In this document: positions 33,502 through 40,861 of the stretch, in pieces
Numbering within the stretch: the stretch's first letter is position 1
Layout: every line of letters begins with the position of its first letter
Source: Daejeonella sp.
GTDB lineage: Bacteria > Bacteroidota > Bacteroidia > Sphingobacteriales > Sphingobacteriaceae
Length of the DNA: 45,276 nucleotides
NCBI RefSeq assembly: GCF_030684675.1
Contig: NZ_JAUXXZ010000027.1
Coordinates: 1 to 45,276, forward strand
Direction of reading: 5' to 3'
Notes under the pieces: model-generated
Told to the model about the DNA's origin: nothing
Database searches by the model: none
Seen by the model: only the letters and a program-made list of their open reading frames with translations
Program-made: the position numbers and the translations under genes

Positions 33502-35136
33502 ATGAGAAGAAGAGATTTTCTATATCTGTCAGGAGTTGGAGTCGGAGCATCAATGCTGCAATCGCTACCGGTCATTGGCCGGGATATCGCGATGGAAGAT
33601 GCATTGATCCCTATTGATACAGCCCTGAAAAAGCGGCTCGCTGATGTGGCCTTGAATGCTGCAAGATCAAAAGGAGCAACGTATGCAGATGTAAGGATTG
33701 GAAGATACCTGAATCAGTTCTTAACTACCCGCGAAAACCGCGTTGAGAACATCAGCAATAGCGAATCCTATGGTATGGGTATCCGTGTGATTGCCAATGG
33801 TAGCTGGGGTTTTGCCTCCATTGATCAGTTAACAGAAGATAATATTGCCCGTGCGGCAGCAACAGCAGTTCAGATTGCAAAAGTGAATTCAAAACTGCTT
33901 ACTGAGCCGGTAAAACTTGCCCCCCAAAGAGGTTATGGCGAAGTCAGCTGGAAAACTCCGATTGAGAAAAATGCCTTTGAGATTCCGATCAAAGAAAAAA
34001 CTGAACTTTTGCTTGCGGTGAATGATGCCGCTATGAAAGGTGGTGCCAATTACATCAATTCATCCCTCTTCCTGGTCAATGAGCAGAAGTACTTTGCTTC
34101 AACCGAGGGTTCCTATATCGATCAGGATGTACACAGGCTCTGGCCAACCTTCACAGTGACCAAAATCGATCCGAAATCAGGGAAATTTGAAACCCGGAAT
34201 TCGCTCAGTTCTCCAATGGGTATGGGTTATGAATACCTCATCCCGAAGAAAGAAGAAGAGATCGACGGATTATTTACCATTTACAAAAATCGCTATAATA
34301 TGCTGGAGGATGTGACCACTGCAACCAGGCATGTTGATGAAAAGCTAAGATCCAAACCTGTAGAAGCGGGAAAATACGATCTTGTGATCGATCCCACTAA
34401 TTTATTCCTGACCATACACGAATCTGTAGGTCATCCTTCAGAACTCGACCGTGTACTTGGTTATGAAGCCAATTATGCCGGAACAAGTTTCCTTACTCTG
34501 GATAAATGGGAGAGCAAGAAATTCAATTTTGGAAGCAATATTGTCAATTTCGAAGCCGATAAAACTCAGAAAGGTTCATTAGCAGCAGTTGGTTACGATG
34601 ATGAAGGTGTAAAATGTAAAAACTGGGATATTATTAAGGATGGTATACTGGTCAATTATCAGACTATCCGAGACCAGGCACATATTCTTGGCCTGCCAGA
34701 ATCACAGGGATGCTGCTATGCCGACAGCTGGAGTAGTGTACAATTCCAACGCATGCCAAATGTTTCTTTGAAACCAGGAAAAGCAGCACTCAGTCCGGCG
34801 GATATGATCAAAAATGTTGAGAAAGGGATTTACATTTTTGGACGTAACTCCTACTCAATCGATCAACAGCGATATAACTTCCAGTTCAGCGGACAACTTT
34901 GCTTTGAGATCAAAGACGGAAAGATAGGCGGACTGTTGAAGGATGTTGCTTATCAGGCAAATACCCAGGAATTCTGGAATGCCTGTTCAGCAATTTGTGA
35001 TGAGAAAGATTATCGCACAGGAGGATCCTTCTTTGATGGAAAAGGACAACCAAGCCAGGTGAGTGCGGTATCACATGGTTGCTCTACAACATTGTTTAAG
35101 GGGGTGAATGTGATTAATACGGGGAGGAAAATCTAG
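33502..35136 (+). CDS. TldD-family metalloprotease, copy 2, without its own TldE
   Basis: The protein has 544 residues, the same length as copies 1 and 3 and collinear with them. The best Tat motif of the three is MRRRDFLYLSGVGVGAS. HESVGH is at about 306-311 and SHGCSTT near the end. Differences lie mainly in the linker around 247-262 (KKEEEIDGLFTIYKN) and in FGRNSYSIDQQRYN replacing the GDGSFSIDQQRYN of copies 1 and 3. No tldE follows; instead 587 nt of repeat-rich DNA does. It starts 38 nt after tldE copy 1, so it may use that partner. Confidence 0.92.
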   Translation: MRRRDFLYLSGVGVGASMLQSLPVIGRDIAMEDALIPIDTALKKRLADVALNAARSKGATYADVRIGRYLNQFLTTRENRVENISNSESYGMGIRVIANGSWGFASIDQLTEDNIARAAATAVQIAKVNSKLLTEPVKLAPQRGYGEVSWKTPIEKNAFEIPIKEKTELLLAVNDAAMKGGANYINSSLFLVNEQKYFASTEGSYIDQDVHRLWPTFTVTKIDPKSGKFETRNSLSSPMGMGYEYLIPKKEEEIDGLFTIYKNRYNMLEDVTTATRHVDEKLRSKPVEAGKYDLVIDPTNLFLTIHESVGHPSELDRVLGYEANYAGTSFLTLDKWESKKFNFGSNIVNFEADKTQKGSLAAVGYDDEGVKCKNWDIIKDGILVNYQTIRDQAHILGLPESQGCCYADSWSSVQFQRMPNVSLKPGKAALSPADMIKNVEKGIYIFGRNSYSIDQQRYNFQFSGQLCFEIKDGKIGGLLKDVAYQANTQEFWNACSAICDEKDYRTGGSFFDGKGQPSQVSAVSHGCSTTLFKGVNVINTGRKI

Positions 35137-35723
35137 AATTTAATGGAGAGTTGAGAGTGGAGAGTTGACAATGGACAGTTGACACCCGATATTCCATTTC
35201 AGCACAATCCCTGGGCACCTTGCTTATCCCCCTCTAGAGGGGGCAGGGGGAGGTATTGGATCAATCCTCCCCCTCCATCGCTCAAATCTTACGCGCCCCC
35301 CTCAAAAGGGGGACAATAATCCTGGTTCATTGTCTATTATTCTTTCAAAACCACAATCCGATAGGCATCGGGTTAAGAATTAAAGAAATGTCCATCTTAG
35401 TTCGGGGCGGATCGGGGATGACAGCGAGTTAGTAATATTTCAATATCAACAGACATCTGGCAACAGATAACTATTAATCGGGATGATAAATAAGATCGCA
35501 TCGGATATTAAAAATCAGGATGCGATTTTTTTTGAATAAATTTTTCAAATCATTGTACAGATTCTTAAAAAGAACCGGATCTCGGAGATGTAACTTTTTA
35601 CACTACTTTATGTCTGATATTAATATAAATCATAGCATAAATTATTTATATATTTATTCTAATCCAATCCGCTTCTGACGGTGTCTTTACCCTCAATGCG
35701 GCATTCCTAAACTAACCAATTAG
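35137..35723. repeat. Repeat-rich gap between tldD copies 2 and 3
   Basis: No gene is supported. From left to right: gagagttgagagtggagagttg units (35145-35180); a perfect palindrome, cccc-ctctagag-gggg type (35228-35243); a 9-bp inverted repeat, agggggagg/cctccccct (35245-35253, 35266-35274); a gcgcccccct/aaaagggggac palindrome near 35295-35313; an imperfect relative of the ispG-insert palindrome (ccgataggcatcggg, 35357-35371); caacagac/caacagata units near 35449-35468; and a terminator at 35495-35533. This is the position where a tldE would be expected. Confidence 0.8.
35495..35533 (+). terminator. Rho-independent terminator
   Basis: atcgcatc (35495-35502) pairs with gatgcgat (35519-35526) and runs into eight Ts (35526-35533). 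It would end transcription from the upstream tldD-tldE-tldD run, isolating tldD copy 3 and tldE copy 2 as a separate unit. Confidence 0.78.
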
Positions 35724-37358
35724 ATGAAAAGAAGAGATTTTATTTACCTGACGGGCATGGGCGCTTCTGCAGCCATGATGCCCTCAATTCCGGTATGGGG
35801 CCACGATGTCCCTCTGGATGCTGCATTGGACCGGATCGATCCGGCATTGAAAAAGCGAATGGCCGATGTGGCACTAAACGCCGCAAGATCACGCGGTGCT
35901 ACTTACACTGATGTCCGCATCGGGCGATATCTAAACCAGTTTGTCGTAACCCGGGAAGACAAAGTTCAGAACATTGTCAATACCGAAAGCTATGGTATGG
36001 GTGTCAGAGTAATTGCCAATGGCAGCTGGGGTTTTGCAGCTACCGATAAAATGGACACCGACAGCATTGCTAAAGCAGCAGAACTTGCTGTTGCAATCGC
36101 CAAAGAAAACTCACGTTTGCTAACAGAACCTGTTCAGCTAGCCCCTCAAAAGGGTTATGGAGAGGTTAGCTGGAAAGCACCAATAGAAAAGAATGCCTTT
36201 GAAGTCCCGATGAAGGAAAAAGTGGATCTTTTACTTTCAGTGAACGATGCTGCTTTGAAAGGCGGAGCGAATTATGCCAATTCAATCCTCTTTTTAGTAA
36301 ACGAACAAAAATATTTTGCCTCTACTGATGGTTCCTATATCGATCAGGATGTACACAGGATCTGGCCAACGTTCTTCCTGACCAAGATTGATGCGAAATC
36401 AGGTAAATTCGAAACCAGAAATGCATTAAGTGCACCAATGGGAATGGGTTATGAATATCTTCAGGCCGGTCCGGAGAATAAAATAAAGGGAATTACAACC
36501 CTTTACAAAGGTCGCTATGATATGCTGGAAGATGCTAAATCTGCAGCAGAGCAGGTGGGACAGAAAATCACAGCCAAATCGGTTGAAGCCGGTAAATACG
36601 ACCTGGTTCTGGATCCTTCACACCTTTGGTTAACGATCCATGAATCTTCAGGGCACCCAACAGAGCTGGATCGTGTACTCGGTTACGAAGCAAATTTCGC
36701 AGGAACCAGTTTCTTAACTCTCGATAAATGGCAATCCAAGAACTTCAAATACGGCAGTGAACTGGTCAATATCCAGGGTGATAAAACACAACCGGGATCT
36801 CTGGGTGCTGTAGGTTATGACGATGAAGGGGTAGGTACCAAAAAATGGGATATCATTAAAGATGGAGTACTGGTAAATTACCAGGCGATCCGCGATCAGG
36901 CTCATATTGTTGGCTTAAATGAATCGCAGGGTTGCTGCTACGCCGATAACTGGAGCAGTGTTCAGTTCCAGCGTATGCCAAATGTATCCCTGATGCCGGG
37001 CAAACAGAAGAAAAGCATTGATGATCTGATCAAAAATGTCGAAAAGGGGATTTACATCATTGGTGATGGTTCATTCTCCATCGACCAGCAGCGCTATAAT
37101 TTCCAGTTTGGCGGACAGTTGTATTATGAGATCAAGGAAGGTAAAATTGCCGGAATGCTTAAGGATGTTGCCTATCAGGCCAATACCCAGGAGTTCTGGA
37201 ACGCCTGCAGTGATATGTGCGATGAAAGCGATTATCGCCTTGGCGGCTCTTTCTTTGATGGCAAAGGACAGCCGATGCAAACCAGTGCGGTATCTCATGG
37301 TTGTGCGACCACACGCTTTAACGGAGTTAATGTAATTAATACAGCTAGAAAAATCTGA
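35724..37358 (+). CDS. TldD-family metalloprotease, copy 3, with Tat signal
   Basis: The protein has 544 residues with the Tat-like start MKRRDFIYLTGMGASAAMMPS. The catalytic motif is HESSGH at 306-311 (Ser in place of Val), with SHGCATT near the end. It is collinear with copies 1 and 2 throughout. A terminator at 35495-35533 and an AT-rich upstream region suggest its own promoter, though no exact TAnnTTTG is seen. tldE copy 2 follows after 10 nt. It is probably the product of tandem duplication of a tldD-tldE pair. Confidence 0.93.
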   Translation: MKRRDFIYLTGMGASAAMMPSIPVWGHDVPLDAALDRIDPALKKRMADVALNAARSRGATYTDVRIGRYLNQFVVTREDKVQNIVNTESYGMGVRVIANGSWGFAATDKMDTDSIAKAAELAVAIAKENSRLLTEPVQLAPQKGYGEVSWKAPIEKNAFEVPMKEKVDLLLSVNDAALKGGANYANSILFLVNEQKYFASTDGSYIDQDVHRIWPTFFLTKIDAKSGKFETRNALSAPMGMGYEYLQAGPENKIKGITTLYKGRYDMLEDAKSAAEQVGQKITAKSVEAGKYDLVLDPSHLWLTIHESSGHPTELDRVLGYEANFAGTSFLTLDKWQSKNFKYGSELVNIQGDKTQPGSLGAVGYDDEGVGTKKWDIIKDGVLVNYQAIRDQAHIVGLNESQGCCYADNWSSVQFQRMPNVSLMPGKQKKSIDDLIKNVEKGIYIIGDGSFSIDQQRYNFQFGGQLYYEIKEGKIAGMLKDVAYQANTQEFWNACSDMCDESDYRLGGSFFDGKGQPMQTSAVSHGCATTRFNGVNVINTARKI

Positions 37359-37368
37359 GGATAAGATC

Positions 37369-38703
37369 ATGTCAATATTAAGTAAAGAAGAGGCACAGGC
37401 TTTATTAAAGAAAGTGCTCAGCTATTCCAAAGCAGATGAATGTGAGGTTAACCTCAATGGTTCTGATGCCGGAAATATACGTTATGCCCGCAATTCGGTT
37501 TCTACAAGCGGAGGAATCAGCCAGAATACCCTGGTTGTATCCTCAGCCTTCGGGAAAAAACTGGGTGTAGCCACCATCAATGAGTTTGATGATGAATCTC
37601 TTAAAAAAGTAGTTCAAAGGGCTGAAGAAACAGCGATGCTCGCGCCCGAAAATCCGGAATTTGTATCATTTCTGGGTCCGCAAACCTATCCCGCCTCCCC
37701 AACGTTTGTACAGTCCACCGCAAATATGGGCCCGAAAGAACGTGCTGATGCGGTAGCGGCAAGCTTGCAGATCTCAAAGGATAATAAACTCAGTGCTGCA
37801 GGATTCCTGGAGAACAATACCTCCTATGCGGCGATGATGAATTCAAAAGGTTTGTTTGCCTACAATACATCCACAGGTGTCAGTTTTAATGTGACCTTGC
37901 GCACAGAAGATGGAAAAGGTTCTGGCTACGCCACCAAATCATACAATGATTTCAGCAAACTGGACGTAAAAAAGGCAACTGCATCAGCAGCTATGAAAGC
38001 AGCTAGTTCTGCATCTGCCAGAGCTCTCGAACCGGGTAAATACACCGTAATTCTTGAACCTGCAGCTGCCCTAGTGTTACTGGAAAATCTGTTTTTTGGT
38101 ATGGATGGCCGTCAGGCGGATGAAGGAAGAAGTTTTATGAGCAAACCCGGCGGACTAACCAAACTGGGTGAGAAATTGCTGGATGAGCGCGTAAATATTT
38201 ATTCAGATCCTTTCCATCCTGAAATGCCAACCAGTACCTGGGGTGGCGATGGAAGACCGCAGGAAAAAATAAACTGGATTGAGAACGGTGTGATGAAAAA
38301 TCTGTTCTATTCGCGCTACTGGGCACAGAAGAAAGGTATAAAAGCCACTCCGGCACCCGATGCCGTGATCATGGCAGGAACAGATCAATCTCTGGAAGAC
38401 CTGATCAAGGGCACAGAAAAGGGCATTTTGGTTACGCGTTTATGGTATATCCGCAGTGTGGATCCTCAAACAGTTTTGCTTACCGGATTAACCCGCGATG
38501 GTACTTTTTACATCGAGAATGGAGAGATAAAATTCCCGGTAAAGAACTTCAGATTCAATGAAAGTCCAATCATTATGCTCAACAACCTGGAAGCTCTGGG
38601 TAAACCTGAACGTACAGTAAGTGGCGAATCGAACACGAATGCATTAATTCCGCCGATGAAGATCAGGGACTTTACGTTCTCTTCTCTCTCTGACGCTGTA
38701 TAG
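37369..38703 (+). CDS. TldE/PmbA-family protein, copy 2
   Basis: The protein has 444 residues, clearly paralogous to copy 1 (SILSKEEAQALLKKVLSYSK start; LLTGLTRDGTFYIENGEI near the end). It has no catalytic HExxxH and no signal peptide. It carries a six-residue insertion (TVSGES-type) near the C-terminus relative to copy 1. It presumably pairs with TldD copy 3. A strong 13-bp hairpin (38734-38768) follows and may mark the transcript end. Confidence 0.92.
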   Translation: MSILSKEEAQALLKKVLSYSKADECEVNLNGSDAGNIRYARNSVSTSGGISQNTLVVSSAFGKKLGVATINEFDDESLKKVVQRAEETAMLAPENPEFVSFLGPQTYPASPTFVQSTANMGPKERADAVAASLQISKDNKLSAAGFLENNTSYAAMMNSKGLFAYNTSTGVSFNVTLRTEDGKGSGYATKSYNDFSKLDVKKATASAAMKAASSASARALEPGKYTVILEPAAALVLLENLFFGMDGRQADEGRSFMSKPGGLTKLGEKLLDERVNIYSDPFHPEMPTSTWGGDGRPQEKINWIENGVMKNLFYSRYWAQKKGIKATPAPDAVIMAGTDQSLEDLIKGTEKGILVTRLWYIRSVDPQTVLLTGLTRDGTFYIENGEIKFPVKNFRFNESPIIMLNNLEALGKPERTVSGESNTNALIPPMKIRDFTFSSLSDAV

Positions 38704-38733
38704 CTAATCCCTGCGATAGGACTCTGTGTTCTT

Positions 38734-38768
38734 GGTCCTGTGGTCGGTGAGAACACGACCACAGGACC
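38734..38768 (+). terminator. Perfect 13-bp hairpin after tldE copy 2 (possible terminator)
   Basis: ggtcctgtggtcg (38734-38746) pairs exactly with cgaccacaggacc (38756-38768) around a 9-nt loop. Only ttaattt follows, not a clean T-run. It belongs to the same cctgtggt-ggtg repeat family as 39700-39725, so it may be a dispersed repeat that doubles as a terminator. Confidence 0.5.
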
Positions 38769-38837
38769 TTAATTTCACTATCTTAGTTTCAGATGATTGG
38801 TGAGAGAGTGGTTCGTGATAACACCAACCATAGGGTA
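38768..38837. repeat. Left ~70-nt direct repeat flanking the CnbZ-like gene
   Basis: This runs from cttaatttcactat to aacaccaaccatagggta. It matches 39747-39817 in the same orientation with about a dozen differences and one indel. Confidence 0.85.
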
Positions 38838-38867
38838 ATCAGTATTTTCCCATATTGAATTTCCAAG

Positions 38868-38875
38868 TATTTTTG
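38868..38875 (+). promoter_or_regulatory. Possible -7 box (TATTTTTG) for the CnbZ-like gene
   Basis: tatttttg fits TAnnTTTG, 33 nt before the ATG at 38909. It lies just inside the left direct repeat, so the gene may carry its own promoter. The -33 element is weak. Confidence 0.4.
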
Positions 38876-38908
38876 CAGTATTTTAGTAAAAAAAATACGT
38901 AAATAAAT

Positions 38909-39670
38909 ATGTCTGATACAAAAAATTTTGAACCTGGATCTTATCGTTATCTTCGGGGTGTAAGGCAGTATTCTGCTGGTATAACGGCACTGGATGGTTA
39001 TAGATTAGAACGTGTACGATTCAGTCGGCCACTGCCACTAACAGAGGGCTTCTTACGCATCCAACAACATCTCAACACTTTAGGTCGTCCGCTCGCTGCA
39101 TTTGGAGCCTGCGAATTACGTTCACCCGAGCCATTTACCGAACAAGGCTTTGTTGACTTTAATAACCTTTATATAGGTACTTTAAAAGAGTGGGGTATTT
39201 ACGAAGAGGGAGGTGACAATCCCATAGCTCGCTCAAATGTCATTCCAGAGTTGAATAAACCATTGAGTCCGAGTATTCATGCTTTTTCTTATACAATGCC
39301 TGATGCTAAGGCAAAACCCTCTTTTGTAATCGCTGGTAGTGCTGAAGCTCCAGAGGGTATGAGTGATTATCGTACTCACAGTATTAGTCTTGGTGACATA
39401 TCCCAGGAGGGCTTAATGAAAAAAGGACGCTGGGTGCTTAATGAGATGGAACGTCGGATGGCTGGTCTTGGCTTTACTTGGTCAGATTCTACGGCAACCC
39501 AGTTGTATACTATCCATAACATTCACCACATAATGGTTAACGAAATTGTAAAGCGAGGCGCAGCCTTAAGTGGTATTGACTGGCATTACAATCGGCCTCC
39601 AGTACAAGATCTAGAGTTTGAAATGGACTGTCGCGGAGTTTATGTTGAAAACGTTATAGATACAAGGTAG
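38909..39670 (+). CDS. CnbZ-like / RidA-superfamily protein
   Basis: The protein has 253 residues. From memory the sequence follows the family annotated as 2-amino-5-chloromuconate deaminase CnbZ and unnamed relatives common in Proteobacteria: SYRYLRGVRQYSAGI, then GACELRSPEPFTEQGF, SFVIAGSAEAPEG and LEFEMDCRGVYVEN. The VIAGSAEAP and ACELRSPEPF parts fit a double YjgF/RidA-like fold. Such proteins deaminate enamine or aminomuconate-like compounds; the actual substrate here is unknown. It stands alone between ~70-nt direct repeats and its codon use seems less AT-biased at third positions, consistent with transfer. The name is recalled, not searched. Confidence 0.65.
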   Translation: MSDTKNFEPGSYRYLRGVRQYSAGITALDGYRLERVRFSRPLPLTEGFLRIQQHLNTLGRPLAAFGACELRSPEPFTEQGFVDFNNLYIGTLKEWGIYEEGGDNPIARSNVIPELNKPLSPSIHAFSYTMPDAKAKPSFVIAGSAEAPEGMSDYRTHSISLGDISQEGLMKKGRWVLNEMERRMAGLGFTWSDSTATQLYTIHNIHHIMVNEIVKRGAALSGIDWHYNRPPVQDLEFEMDCRGVYVENVIDTR

Positions 39671-39699
39671 TCCAATTTTCCCTGTGGTCGGTGTTTTCC

Positions 39700-39725
39700 T
39701 GTGGTTGGTGTTATCACCAACCACA
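39700..39725. repeat. Perfect 11-bp hairpin after the CnbZ-like gene
   Basis: tgtggttggtg (39700-39710) and caccaaccaca (39715-39725) pair across a TTAT loop. Same repeat family as 38734-38768. No T-run follows. Confidence 0.7.
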
Positions 39726-39746
39726 TACACCCACGGCAACCTATAT

Positions 39747-39817
39747 CTTAATTTTACTATATTAGTTCTCAGGTGGTTGGTGTAAGAGTGCTTGGTGATA
39801 ACACCAACCACAGGGTA
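39747..39817. repeat. Right ~70-nt direct repeat flanking the CnbZ-like gene
   Basis: This runs from cttaattttactat to aacaccaaccacagggta. It is a direct copy of 38768-38837. Internal ggttggtg/caccaacc segments allow a hairpin. Confidence 0.85.
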
Positions 39818-39861
39818 TCACCAAGTACTTTACACAGGTGTATCACAGGTATCTAATTTTT

Positions 39862-40683
39862 ATGAAAAAAATAGTTTTATTCCTCTTCTTCGCAATTATC
39901 ACTAATTCAGGTTTTGCTCAAAAAGGCTGGACAAGCCTATTTAATGGCAAAAACCTCAAAGCCTGGAAAGTGAAGATCAATGGCCACCCGCTGAATGATA
40001 ATTATGCCAATACCTTTCGGGTGGAAAACGGAGTAATGAAAGTTTCATACGATGGTTATTCAGAATGGAAAGACCGTTACGGACATATATTTTATAAAAA
40101 ACCTTTTTCAGCATATGTGCTCGTAGTTGAGTATCGATTTACTGGCGATCAGATCCCCGGCGGACCGGGATGGGCGATCCGCAATAGCGGAGTAATGCTG
40201 CATGGGCAATCGCCAGAAAGTATGGGTCTGAATCAGGATTTCCCGATCTCACTCGAAACCCAGTTTTTAGGCGGGAACGGAAAAGATGAAAGAAGTACGC
40301 TGAATCTATGTACTCCCGGAACAAATGTATTTCTTGATGGGAAATTATTCACTCCGCATTGTACAAGTTCAACATCAAAAACCTATCATGGCGACCAGTG
40401 GGTAAGGGCAGAGATTGTAGTTTTGGGCGACTCGCTAGTAAGTCATCGCCTGGAAGGCAAAGAGGTCTTCAAATATACCAAACCACAGATTGGAGGTGGA
40501 AGCGTTTCCAATTTCGACCCTGCGGTTAAGGTTGATGGAAAAGCTTTGAAAGAAGGTTACATCTCCCTCCAAAGCGAAAGTCACCCGGTTGAATTCAGAA
40601 ACGTAAAATTATTCAATCTGGCAAAATACATGAATGATCCCGCAAAGCTGGATGCTAAGCTTAAAGGGATATTGCAACAATAA
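39862..40683 (+). CDS. Secreted DUF1080 (3-keto-disaccharide hydrolase-like) protein
   Basis: The protein is 273 residues from the ATG at 39862 (MKKIVLFLFFAIITNSGFAQ signal peptide). An upstream ATG at 39838 would place residues ahead of the signal and is less likely. The DUF1080 concanavalin-like fold is recognisable: GWTSLFNGKNLKAWKV, FRVENGVMKVSYDGY, GWAIRNSGVMLHGQSPESM, and GYISLQSESHPVEFRNVKLFNL. Members bind or cleave glycans, including 3-keto-glycosides. No oxidoreductase or SusCD pair is adjacent. It is convergent with the SelA-like gene downstream. Confidence 0.9.
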   Translation: MKKIVLFLFFAIITNSGFAQKGWTSLFNGKNLKAWKVKINGHPLNDNYANTFRVENGVMKVSYDGYSEWKDRYGHIFYKKPFSAYVLVVEYRFTGDQIPGGPGWAIRNSGVMLHGQSPESMGLNQDFPISLETQFLGGNGKDERSTLNLCTPGTNVFLDGKLFTPHCTSSTSKTYHGDQWVRAEIVVLGDSLVSHRLEGKEVFKYTKPQIGGGSVSNFDPAVKVDGKALKEGYISLQSESHPVEFRNVKLFNLAKYMNDPAKLDAKLKGILQQ

Positions 40684-40754
40684 AGCTTAAAGCCAAAAGG
40701 AAATTCTATCTGTTTGGAGAACACCTACCACAGGAAAATGAATGCTAATAGCAA

Positions 40755-40861
40755 TAAGATCCCTCCTGCGTCGGGATGACAACCGCTTGACATTGACTAT
40801 TTCATTTGACATTTAGCAAAATTACTGACAACTGATAACAGGCAACAGACAACAGGTATCT
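40755..40861. repeat. Short dispersed repeats between DUF1080 and SelA-like genes
   Basis: The segment holds ctcctgcgtcgggatgaca (40762-40780), a palindrome-type intergenic unit. It is followed by tgacaactgataacaggcaa (40827-40846) and acagacaacagg, which belong to the same ctgttgtctg/taactg family found inside ispG. The gap also has acctaccacagg near 40726. No gene is seen. Confidence 0.6.

Noticed and set aside
30509-38703. A RiPP biosynthetic cluster around the TldD/E genes.
   Set aside because: No precursor peptide, YcaO, dehydrogenase or dedicated exporter is visible in the gaps or on either strand.
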